From assembly GCF_000069785.1 (NCBI RefSeq), contig NC_010530.1, forward strand, positions 1,916,001 through 1,980,000: a DNA stretch of 64,000 bases, in the 5' to 3' direction. The DNA is from Cupriavidus taiwanensis LMG 19424 (GTDB lineage: Bacteria; Pseudomonadota; Gammaproteobacteria; Burkholderiales; Burkholderiaceae). Shown piece by piece: positions 8,635 through 17,691 of the stretch. The position numbers and the translations under genes are program-made. Below the pieces are notes generated by a model that was given only the letters and a program-made list of their open reading frames with translations, did not search any database and had not been told where the DNA came from. The first letter of the stretch is position 1, and every line of letters begins with the position of its first letter.

Positions 8635-9945
8635 ATGTCTACCACCAGCAGTACCGCCGCGGGTGTCGGCACACCGCGCGCCGGCGCGCGTGCGCTCACC
8701 GGCCAGGATTACAAGACCCTTTCCCTTGCCGCCCTGGGCGGCGCGCTCGAATTCTACGACTTCATCATCTTCGTGTTCTTCGCGACGGTGATCGGCCAGC
8801 TGTTCTTCCCGCCGTCGGTGCCCGACTGGCTGCGCCAGCTGCAGACCTTCGGCATCTTCGCGGCGGGCTACCTGGCGCGGCCTCTGGGCGGCATCATCAT
8901 GGCGCACTTCGGCGACCTGCTCGGCCGCAAGAAGATGTTCACGCTGTCGATCCTGCTGATGTCCGTGCCCACGCTGCTGATGGGCCTGATGCCGACCTAC
9001 CAGTCGATCGGGCTGGCGGCACCGGTGCTGCTGCTGGTGCTGCGCATCCTGCAAGGCGCCGCCGTCGGCGGCGAAGTGCCGGGCGCCTGGGTCTTCGTCT
9101 CCGAACACGTGCCGGCGCGCCATGTCGGCTACGCCTGCGGCACGCTGACCGCGGGACTGACCGCCGGCATCCTGCTCGGCTCGCTGGTCGCCACCGGCAT
9201 CAACACCGTCTTCACGCCCGCCGAGCTGGCCGATTACGGCTGGCGCGTGCCTTTCCTGATCGGCGGCGTGTTCGGCATTGCCTCGATGTACCTGCGCCGC
9301 TGGCTGCATGAGACCCCGGTCTTCGCCGAATTGCAGCAGCGCAAGGCGCTGGCGGCGGAGATGCCGCTGAAGTCGGTGATGCGCGACCACGGCGGCAGCG
9401 TCGCGGTCTCGATGCTGCTGACCTGGATGCTGTCGGCCGGCATCGTGGTGGTGATCCTGATGACCCCGACTTTCCTGCAGAAGCTGTATGGCTTCGACGC
9501 ACGCACCGCGCTGGTCGCCAACAGCGTGGCCACGCTGTGCCTGACCGTTGGCTGCATCGTCTCGGGTGCGCTGGCCGACCGCATCGGCGCGCGCCGCACG
9601 CTGTTTTTCGGCGGCCTGCTGCTGGCGGCCTGCGCCTACGCGTTCTACACCACCATCTTCACCCGTCCCGACCTGCTGCTGCCGCTCTATGCGCTGGCCG
9701 GCTTCCTGGTCGGCACCATCGGCGCGGTGCCGTTCGTGCTGGTCAACGCGTTCCCGGCGCAGGTGCGTTTCTCCGGGCTGTCTTTCTCCTACAACGTGTC
9801 CTATGCCATCTTCGGCGGCCTGACGCCGATGGTGGTGACGCTGATGCTGAAGAACGACCCGCTGGCGCCGGCGCATTATGTGGTGGCGCTGTGCGTGTTG
9901 GGGATGGCGACGGCGCTGTTCGTCAAGGATCGGTCGCGGGAGTGA
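8635..9945 (+). CDS. MFS transporter of the metabolite:H+ symporter (MHS) family
   Basis: A 436-residue, twelve-helix permease that probably imports an organic acid or a compatible-solute-like compound with protons. The MHS hallmarks are present: the LEFYDFIIFVFFA first helix, the loop 2-3 motif FGDLLGRKKMF, the RILQGAAVGGEVPGAW stretch in helix 4-5, and a second-half repeat ADRIGARRTLF. This resembles the ProP/citrate-proton group; the substrate cannot be read from sequence. An upstream in-frame ATG gives five more residues (MRVHS). Confidence 0.9.
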   Translation: MSTTSSTAAGVGTPRAGARALTGQDYKTLSLAALGGALEFYDFIIFVFFATVIGQLFFPPSVPDWLRQLQTFGIFAAGYLARPLGGIIMAHFGDLLGRKKMFTLSILLMSVPTLLMGLMPTYQSIGLAAPVLLLVLRILQGAAVGGEVPGAWVFVSEHVPARHVGYACGTLTAGLTAGILLGSLVATGINTVFTPAELADYGWRVPFLIGGVFGIASMYLRRWLHETPVFAELQQRKALAAEMPLKSVMRDHGGSVAVSMLLTWMLSAGIVVVILMTPTFLQKLYGFDARTALVANSVATLCLTVGCIVSGALADRIGARRTLFFGGLLLAACAYAFYTTIFTRPDLLLPLYALAGFLVGTIGAVPFVLVNAFPAQVRFSGLSFSYNVSYAIFGGLTPMVVTLMLKNDPLAPAHYVVALCVLGMATALFVKDRSRE

Positions 9946-10129
9946 TGGCGGAAACATGGGATTTCATTGCCGAATACAGCGAACGCGCGCTGGCGGGATA
10001 TCCGGCCGATCCCATTTCCCGGGGGTTGCCCGAGCCATTGCTGCCGAAAATGGCGCTGGCCGCCGGCCGGTCTAGCGCCGGCGCAACGCCGGTGCCCGTG
10101 CTGCTTATGCGCCGCGCGCGGGCGCGGGT

Positions 10130-11218
10130 TCAGCGCCGGTGCTGCAGGAAGAACTGCCACATCATCGTGCTGGCGTCGGGCCCGATATCGCTATGGTAGC
10201 TGTAGCGGTCGTCGCCGCCGCTCCACGCGTGCCCCAGGCCTTCCACCTCGACCAGCGTCACCAGGTCGCGGTGCCAGCGGCCAAAGCGGTATTCATGTGA
10301 CCGTCCCGGTACGTCGCCTTGCGCCTCGACGCGCGCGGGGCGGCCGGCGAGGCGGTCTTCCAGGCCGTTGTAGGCCAGGAACTGGCGCGCCAGCAGGCGT
10401 CCGTTGAGCGGATGCACCGCTTCATCGGCCAGCCCATGGATCACCAGCGCGGGCATCTCGGGGCCGCCCGGCGTGACGCCGGCGGCATCGAGCAGCCAGG
10501 CGGGCTCGGCTTCAGAGCCTTCCTGCATTGCGCGCAAGCCGGCGCGCGGGTTGCCGGCCGCGCCGATGACCACACCGGAATGAAGGGCCACGGCCGCCAC
10601 CTTGTCCGGGTAGCGCAACGCTACCACCGCAGCCATGGCCGCGCCGGCGGACATGCCGGCCAGGTAGATCTCGCGCTCGCGGACTTCATGGCGCGCCGCC
10701 AGCGCGTCGATCAGCGCGGCCACTGCCTGCGCCTCGCGTCCGCCTTCGGCCGCGCCGAGGTCGAACCACTGCCAGCAGCGCTGCACCTGGCGGCGCAATG
10801 GCTGTTGCGGGTACGCGACGATAAAACCTTCGCGTTCGGCCAGTGCATTCAGGCGCGTGCCGGCGGCCAGGTCATCCGGGGTCTGGCGACAGCCGTGCAG
10901 CACCACCACCACCGGGAGCGGGCCACGATGGGCCTTCGACGGGGTGTACAGGTGATAAGACAGTTGCGGCACCAGTTCGCCCGGCATCGGGGCCAGGCGC
11001 AGGCGATGCGCCTGCCAGGTACCGCGCAGGCCGTCCGGCTCGGCGGCCGGGCTTGCGGGCCTGGCGGGCCTGCGTGGCTCGGACGGGCGCGCGGGCGTGA
11101 GCGGATTCAGCGAATCCATGCGCGAGAGCCAGGACTTTACCTGGGCTTCCGTGCGGGCCTGGACGCGGCTCAAACGCCGCATGCGGGCATGCCAGTCGGC
11201 GGCAAGGCTCTTGGTCAT
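10130..11218 (-). CDS. polyhydroxyalkanoate depolymerase family esterase
   Basis: An alpha/beta-hydrolase of 362 residues of the PhaZ/LpqC type. It shows the oxyanion-hole HGCRQTPDDLAAGT near residue 108, the lipase box GMSAG with Ser near 190, and the C-terminal His in GLGHAWSGG. After an Arg/Pro-rich N-terminal linker (residues 40-65) the domain begins at QLSYHLYTP. There is no clear signal peptide, so it may act inside the cell or be exported by a non-classical route. The likely substrate is short-chain PHA or its oligomers, in keeping with a PHB-storing host, but other esters are possible. Confidence 0.85.
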   Translation of the reverse strand: MTKSLAADWHARMRRLSRVQARTEAQVKSWLSRMDSLNPLTPARPSEPRRPARPASPAAEPDGLRGTWQAHRLRLAPMPGELVPQLSYHLYTPSKAHRGPLPVVVVLHGCRQTPDDLAAGTRLNALAEREGFIVAYPQQPLRRQVQRCWQWFDLGAAEGGREAQAVAALIDALAARHEVREREIYLAGMSAGAAMAAVVALRYPDKVAAVALHSGVVIGAAGNPRAGLRAMQEGSEAEPAWLLDAAGVTPGGPEMPALVIHGLADEAVHPLNGRLLARQFLAYNGLEDRLAGRPARVEAQGDVPGRSHEYRFGRWHRDLVTLVEVEGLGHAWSGGDDRYSYHSDIGPDASTMMWQFFLQHRR

Positions 11219-11401
11219 GAGGACTCCTGTATGACGGAATCTCCTCCTAATGCCTTATTGTTGCGTTGCAGCATACCACAGCCAAGCGACGCCGACCCGC
11301 CATTGGCGGTCACGCATTGGGCGAATGCGGCAAAGCCGGGGAAACGGGTAGAGCCGGGCGCCGGCGGCCAAGGCCGGCAGGCGTTGCAAGGCCGGGGGCG
11401 G

Positions 11402-12280
11402 TCAGCGGTCGGCCACCCGCTTCCAGCCTTCCGTTGAAAAGCTGCGCATGGCCCGGGCGCGCGATGCCGTGCCGGCGCCAAGGTCTCGTTCGTAGAACAC
11501 CCGGTCGCTGCCGAGCAGGAAGGTATTGATGCCGGTATCGCCATAGCGTGCCGGCCACGCGATCAGGCCGTACCCGCCCTCGCTGCCCCGGGCTGGCGGC
11601 AGGATGCGGTAGTGATAGCCGTAGAACGCGTCCGCGGCGGGTGTCTCGGGGCCCATCGCCAGCGCATCCGGCCCGAGCGGGCTTGCGTCCTGCTCGCTGG
11701 CTGCCGGCCAGTAGAGTCCGTCGGTCTTGCCTGGCATGCTGACGAGCCGCCTGGCATAGCGGCCCTGGCCCACCTGTTCGGCATAGCGCTGCTGCGCGTC
11801 GGCCAGCTGCAGCAGCGTCTCCATGGTCACCAGCTCGTTGCGCCCCAGGCGCCGACGGCGCACTTCCTGTTCGCCTGCGCGCAGGTCGAACTGCCACCCG
11901 TCTTTCTGCCGGGCCAATGGCACGGGGAAGGTCCATCCGCTTTCGCCCACCGCAATGCGCGCACGGCGTTCGCCTTCGGGCTGGATGGCGTGGTGGCGTG
12001 CCCACGCACCCAGGAATGCATAGATGTCGTCCTGGTCGATCGACCCTTGCGGCACCAGCAACCGGTATTGCCGGCCAAGTACTCGCTGCAGCGCGTCGGT
12101 ATCGCTGCGAGCGATGGCATCGCCGAGCGCATCGGCCGCGGCTTGCGGGCTCGGGAAGACCTGCTGCGCCGACACCGGAACGCTCAGCGACAGCACCAGT
12201 GCGGCAGCCAGCACGGGCAGCACGCGCGCGCCGCGGGCCACCGCCAGGGCAGAAATCAGGTTACCGGTCTTGCGCATCAT
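11402..12280 (-). CDS. DUF2950 exported protein
   Basis: A 292-residue secreted or periplasmic protein. An N-terminal signal peptide ends at a predicted VSAQQ site (about residue 39), and the DUF2950 core includes FGYH-like FYGYHYRIL, a Gly-rich GGYGLIAWP and TGINTFLLG. The function of DUF2950 is not established to my knowledge. Its ATG lies four bases after the DUF3300 stop, with GGAGG in the end of that gene, so the two are probably translationally coupled. DUF2950 and DUF3300 genes side by side suggest that the products act together in the envelope. Confidence 0.88.
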   Translation of the reverse strand: MMRKTGNLISALAVARGARVLPVLAAALVLSLSVPVSAQQVFPSPQAAADALGDAIARSDTDALQRVLGRQYRLLVPQGSIDQDDIYAFLGAWARHHAIQPEGERRARIAVGESGWTFPVPLARQKDGWQFDLRAGEQEVRRRRLGRNELVTMETLLQLADAQQRYAEQVGQGRYARRLVSMPGKTDGLYWPAASEQDASPLGPDALAMGPETPAADAFYGYHYRILPPARGSEGGYGLIAWPARYGDTGINTFLLGSDRVFYERDLGAGTASRARAMRSFSTEGWKRVADR

Positions 12281-12283
12281 GCT

Positions 12284-13624
12284 TTACCTCCGGCCATGGC
12301 CAAAATGTTCGCCGCCGTGCCGGCCGCCCCCACCGCCCAGCTCCCCGCCGGCGTGGCGCATGCCCCCCTGGTTGAAGCCGGCCGCGCGCTCCGGCGCGTG
12401 GTGCTGAGACACCGCGGCGCGCTGCGTCTGCTGGCGCACGCGTTCGCCATTGCCAGCGTCGCGCAGTGCGCTGTCACGATTGGCATTGCGCGCGCGCTCG
12501 CGCGCCGCGGCCTGATCGGCCCGCTGGTGATCGGCTCCCGCAGGCCGCGGATTGCGGGTGCCGGCACTGCCTGCGCCGGGTCTCGTGCCTTCATTGCGGG
12601 CGGCGGCGGCCCCGGCATGGCCGGGAATCGCCTGGCCGGTACGGCCTTCGAACGACTGGGCGGCGCGATCGCGTGCCAGGTCGCGCTCGGAAGGCTGGCG
12701 CTGTGCGGTGCCACCGGCGCGCTCGCCGGGCCGAGCGCTCGCCTGGCGATTGGCAAGACCGGCCTGGCGTTGCTGATCATAGCGGCCGCGCACCGCCGCA
12801 TTGTTGTAGGGCACATCGCCCCGCCGGGCCGGGTTGTGCTGCCAGTTCACGTTGGCGCGGTTCACGTCGAGGCGCTGGTTGACGTTGATGTTGTTGTAGC
12901 GGTTCACGTTGATGTTGACATCGTGATCGTGCCAGTCGAATCCGCCCCACATGGCGTCGACCGCGGCCACACCCAGCCCGAAACCGATGCCGGACACCAG
13001 CGCCGTGGCGAACGCCGAGCCTGGCGGCGGCGGGTAATACGCCGGCGGATAGGCCGGATAGGGCCAGGTGCCGTAGACGGTGGTCGGGTTATAGGCCGGC
13101 ACGTAGACGACTTGCGGATTGGCCGGCTCGATCTGCACGACGGTGGTGCCCCCGGAACTCTGGGTCACCACCTTCTGCTGTTCGGTGGTCTTGAGCGTGC
13201 CGGCTTTCTGCGCCTGCAAGCGCAGCCGCTGCACCGAATCCATGACATCGTTGGGCTGCGCCAGGAACGCATCGCCAATCGACTGCACCCACTGCGGCTG
13301 GCGTCCCATCATGTCGAGCACCGACGGGAAGGCGGCCAGCGACTGCACGCTTGGATCCCAGTTCTGGCCAGCCACCGCCTTGGTCGCGGCGTCGCCGGAC
13401 AGGCTGGGATTGGCCTTGGACCATTGCACGGCCGCGGCCACGTCGGCGGGATACGTCGCCGCCATCAACACCTGGGACAGCAGCGCATCCGGATACAGCG
13501 CCACCGGCGCGGTCAGCTGGTCCAGTTGCGCCTGGCTTAGCGTGGTTTGCGCCCGCGCCGGCTGCAGGGGCGCCATCAGCATCAGTGCCAGGCACCATGC
13601 GAAGAGCTGTTGAAAACGATGCAT
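12284..13624 (-). CDS. DUF3300 exported protein with low-complexity C-terminus
   Basis: About 446 residues. A signal peptide ends near PARAQT (residue 25). The DUF3300 domain occupies roughly residues 30-210 (LTAPVALYPDALLSQVLMA, then VVYVPAYNP with repeated aromatic/Pro YPAYPPAYYPPPP). After a Gly-rich hydrophobic stretch the C-terminal half is Asn/Arg/Gln/Ala-rich and looks disordered, ending in a Gly/His-rich tail (GGGGRHGGEHFGHGRR) that could bind metal. The ATG has GGAG nine bases upstream; a longer in-frame start adds 17 unsupported residues. The DUF is uncharacterised. Confidence 0.88.
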   Translation of the reverse strand: MHRFQQLFAWCLALMLMAPLQPARAQTTLSQAQLDQLTAPVALYPDALLSQVLMAATYPADVAAAVQWSKANPSLSGDAATKAVAGQNWDPSVQSLAAFPSVLDMMGRQPQWVQSIGDAFLAQPNDVMDSVQRLRLQAQKAGTLKTTEQQKVVTQSSGGTTVVQIEPANPQVVYVPAYNPTTVYGTWPYPAYPPAYYPPPPGSAFATALVSGIGFGLGVAAVDAMWGGFDWHDHDVNINVNRYNNINVNQRLDVNRANVNWQHNPARRGDVPYNNAAVRGRYDQQRQAGLANRQASARPGERAGGTAQRQPSERDLARDRAAQSFEGRTGQAIPGHAGAAAARNEGTRPGAGSAGTRNPRPAGADHQRADQAAARERARNANRDSALRDAGNGERVRQQTQRAAVSQHHAPERAAGFNQGGMRHAGGELGGGGGRHGGEHFGHGRR

Positions 13625-13678
13625 GTTGGGACGCTCCACAAGTGCGCAAGCAGCAGCGGGCCGAATGGAGCGCACCGC

Positions 13679-14080
13679 TCAGCGACGCTCCTGGGCGCAC
13701 TGCTGGCGATACGCCTCTTCCAGGCGCTTGCGATCCGCCTGGCGTTCCAGTGTCGGGTAGGTCCGACCGTCAGCCGTGGTCACCGACCCTTTACCGGAGG
13801 ACCATTGCGGCCCGCCGGGCAATGCATTGATCTGGTCCAGCAAGCGCTGGCAGTGCTGGCGCTGTGATGCCGACAGCGTGCCGCCAGGCCCCTCTACCAC
13901 CGCGGTGGCTTCATCCAGCATCCGCGGCGGTGGCGGCGCCACCATCGGCGTACCGGCGGCCGAAGCAGCCGAAGCCGCGCTGGCATTACCGGCCGCCCAT
14001 AACGGAGCAGCCACCGTGGCGATGCATGCCAGCATGCCCGCCTTGATCAGAAACGTCTTCAAACCCGTCTTCAAACCCAT
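13679..14080 (-). CDS. small exported hypothetical protein
   Basis: About 133 residues with an N-terminal signal peptide (MGLKTGLKTFLIKAGMLACI, cleavage near LWAAG), a Pro-rich linker, and a charged C-terminal region with two Cys (HCQRLLDQ and RQQCAQERR) that could form one disulfide. It is the first gene of the three-gene operon leading into DUF3300 and DUF2950, with 54 bp before the next start. I do not recognise the family. A longer in-frame start exists but would disrupt the signal peptide. Confidence 0.7.
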   Translation of the reverse strand: MGLKTGLKTFLIKAGMLACIATVAAPLWAAGNASAASAASAAGTPMVAPPPPRMLDEATAVVEGPGGTLSASQRQHCQRLLDQINALPGGPQWSSGKGSVTTADGRTYPTLERQADRKRLEEAYRQQCAQERR

Positions 14081-14141
14081 CACTCCAGAGCCATCCACGG
14101 CGAGGCTTCCGCCGTGGGCATGTTGCAGGAACCGTCCGCCG

Positions 14142-14432
14142 CTAGCGGTCCTTGCTGTTGCCGCCACGGCGGCCGGAACGGTTGCGCATCAACTCAAGCT
14201 TGAGCAGCGCGTCCGCAAGCATACTCTTCAGCCTGGCGTTCTCTTCCTGCAGTTCGCGCAGCTTGCGCCCATCGCGCGCCTCACCAGTGCCTGGCTGGCC
14301 GTAGCGGCTGCGCCATCCGTAGAACGATGCATCGCTGAAGCCATAGCGCGCGCACAACTCGCGCACCGGCACGCCGCTGGCCGCCTCGGCCAGATAACCG
14401 CGGATCTGTTCTTCCGAATACCGTCTGTTCAC
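14142..14432 (-). CDS. orphan IS3/IS911-type transposase OrfA-like protein
   Basis: A 96-residue protein with a helix-turn-helix (RYSEEQIRGYLAEAASGVPV, then LCARYGFSDASFYGWRSRYG) followed by a Leu-rich coiled coil (LRELQEENARLKSMLADALL). This is the layout of OrfA in IS3-family elements. No OrfB with the DDE integrase core follows, and no terminal inverted repeats were seen, so it is a solo remnant or a domesticated DNA-binding protein. The GTG start has GGAGAGA upstream. Confidence 0.75.
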   Translation of the reverse strand: MNRRYSEEQIRGYLAEAASGVPVRELCARYGFSDASFYGWRSRYGQPGTGEARDGRKLRELQEENARLKSMLADALLKLELMRNRSGRRGGNSKDR

Positions 14433-15142
14433 GAATCTCTCCGCTTCGCAACTGCGGGGGCCCAGGCGTCGCACAGCGGCAAGGCCAAGCGTGCCGACTC
14501 TGGCCGTAAGTTAGCGCAGGGCCGCCGCGAAAGGCAATTCAGTGTCTTCGCAGTGCGAGTTAAGAAAATTAACGTGGGGCACCGGCGCCGACCCTTGGCA
14601 CGCGTTACCAAATTTCGTCATTCCAATTTGGAAAGTGGGTGCACTTATTGACACCAAATGTCACCCAAGCGGGGGACGAAATGCCATGGCGGAGATAGGC
14701 ATTTGACGCCAGATCCGCCTGCAAACGCTGATATCACGCCATGTATTTCGAGCGATACAAAGACATGGGGAAAGCATTTGACAGGTCTGCCATCAATTCA
14801 AGTTTCTATGACTTTTGCTAAGCATGTATTAAGATTCCTCGGCATAACTAAATTTCACACGCCTTCGCGCGACGCCCATGCGGCGCCGGCAGAAGCGCGG
14901 TCCAGGGCAGCGCGCACCATCACCAGGTTGTCACGCGTGTGGTGAAGCATGCTGCCGTAAGGTTTGCGTGCGGGGCTTCGTACTTGTTAAACCCTCGCGC
15001 GGCGTGGCGCCGATAGCGAGCCCCCGTGGCAAGCGTGCCGCGGAGCAACCTGGATTCATGCGCGCCATCATTGGCGCATCGCTGTTTGGTTCGGACCGAC
15101 AACAACAAGAAAAGCGAAGTCATGTAATCAGGAGAAGTCGGA
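14433..15142. other. long AT-richer intergenic region before LysR gene
   Basis: About 700 bp with no supported gene. The part from about 14560 to 14870 is visibly more AT-rich than the surroundings and contains several TTGACA-like hexamers. It may be a remnant of the insertion event that left the orphan OrfA and also holds the promoter of the LysR gene. Confidence 0.5.
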
Positions 15143-16102
15143 ATGCGTCATGTCAGCACGAAGTTGTTGCATGTCTTTGTTCTGGTCATGGAGTACCGTG
15201 ACCTGAGCGCGGTTGCCGCCTGCACCCAGGGACGGGTGCCTACCGTGGCCTACAGCCTGGCGCGGCTGCGCGAGATCACCGGCGACCCATTGTTCGTCAA
15301 GCGCAACGGCATTCTCGAACCCACTCCGCACGCCCTGCGCCTGGAACAGACCGCGCGCCAGATCCTGGCCAAATGGAACCACCTGGTGCGGCCCGGCGAG
15401 CCGGGCCTGGGCAAGCGCCGCGACAGCGGCAGGCGTGTCTCCATCGGCTTTTCGTCATCCATCGGCGACCCTGTCATCACCGAGATCCTGACCGCGCTGT
15501 GCGAGCAGTTCCCGCAAGACAGCTTCGTCACGCGTCCGGTAATTGCCGACGCCGCCCTTGCCGGCCAGCTCGGCGAGGGCAAGCTCGACTGTGCCTTCGT
15601 GGTCGACAGCGGACATGATCCCGAACGCGTGCGCCAGTACAACATCATGGCCACGCCGCGCCGGCTGGTCAGCGCTACGCGCGGGGGCAGCCAGGACGAA
15701 AGCGAGAGTGCCTGGATCCTGCTGCAGGAAGACAGCGAGGCCGGCAGCCCGCTGCGCACCTTCCTGAGCCGGCAGGCCAGCACCCCTGGCCATCGCGAGA
15801 CCGTGGTGCCCTCGTGGCATACGCAGATTACGCTGCTGCATTCCGCCGGCGGCATCTGCCCGGTGCTGGATTTCAACGTGCCGCTGGTCACGCGCGAGAG
15901 CCAGACCCGGCTGCTTGCGCCCCCAACCAGCTTCCCCGAATGGGCCGCCCTGCATTTCTGGGGACCCGAGCGCAATCACGACCAGGGCGTGCTGCGCGAC
16001 GTCATGGAAGTTGGCAGCGCGGTGCTGCGCGACCCGCTCAAGGCCATTGACGGACGCCGCAACGGCCGCCCCGCCGTGCCCGCCGAGGCTGCGACGACCT
16101 GA
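15143..16102 (+). CDS. LysR-family transcriptional regulator
   Basis: A 319-residue LysR protein. The N-terminal winged helix-turn-helix spans residues 1-65 (LLHVFVLVMEYRDLSAVA, then AYSLARLREITGDPLFVKRNG), followed by the linker helix and a periplasmic-binding-like effector domain from about residue 95. The start is supported by AGGAGAAG nine bases upstream. The neighbouring genes are an orphan transposase fragment and an orphan response regulator, so the target operon is not obvious; it may control genes elsewhere. Confidence 0.88.
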   Translation: MRHVSTKLLHVFVLVMEYRDLSAVAACTQGRVPTVAYSLARLREITGDPLFVKRNGILEPTPHALRLEQTARQILAKWNHLVRPGEPGLGKRRDSGRRVSIGFSSSIGDPVITEILTALCEQFPQDSFVTRPVIADAALAGQLGEGKLDCAFVVDSGHDPERVRQYNIMATPRRLVSATRGGSQDESESAWILLQEDSEAGSPLRTFLSRQASTPGHRETVVPSWHTQITLLHSAGGICPVLDFNVPLVTRESQTRLLAPPTSFPEWAALHFWGPERNHDQGVLRDVMEVGSAVLRDPLKAIDGRRNGRPAVPAEAATT

Positions 16103-16321
16103 GGCCAGGCGCGATACCGAAGGGCAAATGGGGCACTGTCCGCCGCATGGCGCCATGCCCGCCGTTCTTGTCACGGCTCGGCAACGCCCGCGCCGCCCCT
16201 CACATTCCTGAGACGAATGTTCCGACCACCAGCCTGGCGCAGGCATCGTCTCGCACAGTGATTTACGAATCCTCCTAGTTTCGCCGGACCAGCTCGGCGC
16301 TATGCTGCCATGGCGTTGCCT

Positions 16322-16436
16322 CGGTCCGGCCGTCTCCCGTTTGGCCCGGACCGCGGCGATGCGAGCAGTTGTCCGGCGCCTCCATGACTGGGCGTCATTT
16401 TTGCGCCGCACGTCGCCCTGGCGTGCGGCGTTTTCT
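16322..16436 (+). terminator. structured leader ending in an intrinsic terminator
   Basis: Two perfect hairpins can be read. One is an 8-bp stem (CGGTCCGG with CCGGACCG, 16322-16353). The other is a 9-bp GC stem CGCCGCACG/CGTGCGGCG at 16404-16430 followed by TTTTCTT, a textbook rho-independent terminator on the plus strand. It lies 300 bp after the LysR stop and only about 50 bp before the response regulator start, so it could terminate a small RNA or act as an attenuator for the regulator. Confidence 0.75.
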
Positions 16437-16487
16437 TGACGTTCGCCGAAGGCTGCGCCGCCTGAACAAGAATCGAGGAGCAACCCG

Positions 16488-17153
16488 ATGGCATTGAGGA
16501 TCCTGCTTGCCGACGATCACCCGCTGGTGTCGGCGGCCGTTGCCGACCGCTTGCATACCCAGACCGGCTGGGAAGTCTGCGGCAGCGTTACCAGCGCCAC
16601 GGCGCTGCTCAACAGCATCGACAGCCTGCGCCCCGATGTGGTCATCACGGACTACCACATGCCGGCGCACGGCGAACGCAACTGCGACGGGCTGCGCCTG
16701 CTGGCGAGCCTGCGGCGACGGCATCCGTCGATGGCCGTGATCGTACTGACCATGATCACCAACCCGCTGGTGCTGCGCTCCATCCTCGACACCCAGGTGC
16801 ATGGACTGGTGCTGAAGGACGCCCCGCTCACCGAACTTGTAACGGTGGTATACCGCATACAGCGCGGCTTCCATTACATCGGCAAGTCCGCCATGGAAGT
16901 CCTGTCGCAGGCCGACCCCGGTCGCCTGGTGGGTGCGGGCCCGGCGGGCGCGGAACGCCTGTCGCGGCGTGAAATGGAAGTACTGCGGCTATACCTGACC
17001 GGGCGCTCGGTCAGCGAGATCGCCATCCAGCTGTGCCGCAGCGTCAAGACCATCAGCCGGCAGAAGAACTGCGCCATGCAGAAGCTCGGCGTGACCAACG
17101 ACCGCGAGCTGTTCGAGTTTGCCGCGCTCAACGGCCTGCTGCTGAGCGGCTGA
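16488..17153 (+). CDS. orphan RcsB-like response regulator (REC + LuxR HTH)
   Basis: A 221-residue DNA-binding response regulator. The receiver domain (residues 1-125) has the canonical acidic pair LADDHP, phospho-acceptor Asp near 55 in VVITDYHMP, the Thr in VLTMI and the Lys in LVLKD, so it should be phosphorylatable. The C-terminal helix-turn-helix has RREMEVLRLYLTG and SVKTISRQKNCAMQKLG, close to RcsB. There is no kinase gene beside it. Its HTH resembles those of the two regulators near 30 kb, so it could share their kinases. The ATG has GAGGAG nine bases upstream. Confidence 0.92.
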   Translation: MALRILLADDHPLVSAAVADRLHTQTGWEVCGSVTSATALLNSIDSLRPDVVITDYHMPAHGERNCDGLRLLASLRRRHPSMAVIVLTMITNPLVLRSILDTQVHGLVLKDAPLTELVTVVYRIQRGFHYIGKSAMEVLSQADPGRLVGAGPAGAERLSRREMEVLRLYLTGRSVSEIAIQLCRSVKTISRQKNCAMQKLGVTNDRELFEFAALNGLLLSG

Positions 17154-17198
17154 GCCACACCAGGCAGACGGCGCCACGGCATGATGGCACCATCGGCA

Positions 17199-17660
17199 TC
17201 AGGCCGCGTCGGCCTGCTCCGCCGCGCGGGCCTGCGCGTGGGCAATGCCCGCCTCCAGGCGCGCCAGGCCGCGGGACAGTTCACGCATGGTCGTGGGCGA
17301 AACCTCGGACAGCACATCTTCAAGGAAAGCAGCGCGCAGCGGCATGGCACGTGCCACCACCTCGCGGCCGGCCGGCGACAGCGTGACATGGGTCACGCGG
17401 TTGTCGCGTTCGGACGTGGTGCGCTCGACCCAGCCCAGTTCCTGCATGGCCTTGAGCTGGCGCGTCAGCGCACCGGGGTCCATGACGACGAGGTCGGCCA
17501 GCGCCTTCTGGCCGATGGCGCCCTCCTGGTGATGCAGCGCATGCAGGATGCGCCAGCGCGGCAAGGGCAGTCCCATGCGCTGCTCGAACGCCCCCGCATA
17601 GGCGCGGTAGGTTCGACCGAACTGCTGCAATACGGCCACGCTCTGTCGCTCCAGTTCCAT
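17199..17660 (-). CDS. MarR-family transcriptional regulator
   Basis: A 153-residue winged-helix repressor of the MarR type: a helical dimerisation N-terminus, the DNA-recognition helix in LVVMDPGALTRQLKAMQ, and the beta wing with the conserved Asp/Arg in TSERDNRVTHVTLSPAG. It is the second gene after the DHA2 efflux pump with a 31-bp gap, so it likely represses its own operon and is released by the pump's substrates. Confidence 0.9.
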   Translation of the reverse strand: MELERQSVAVLQQFGRTYRAYAGAFEQRMGLPLPRWRILHALHHQEGAIGQKALADLVVMDPGALTRQLKAMQELGWVERTTSERDNRVTHVTLSPAGREVVARAMPLRAAFLEDVLSEVSPTTMRELSRGLARLEAGIAHAQARAAEQADAA

Positions 17661-17691
17661 CCATACTCCTCAGGTAAGTTGCCGCCGGACT

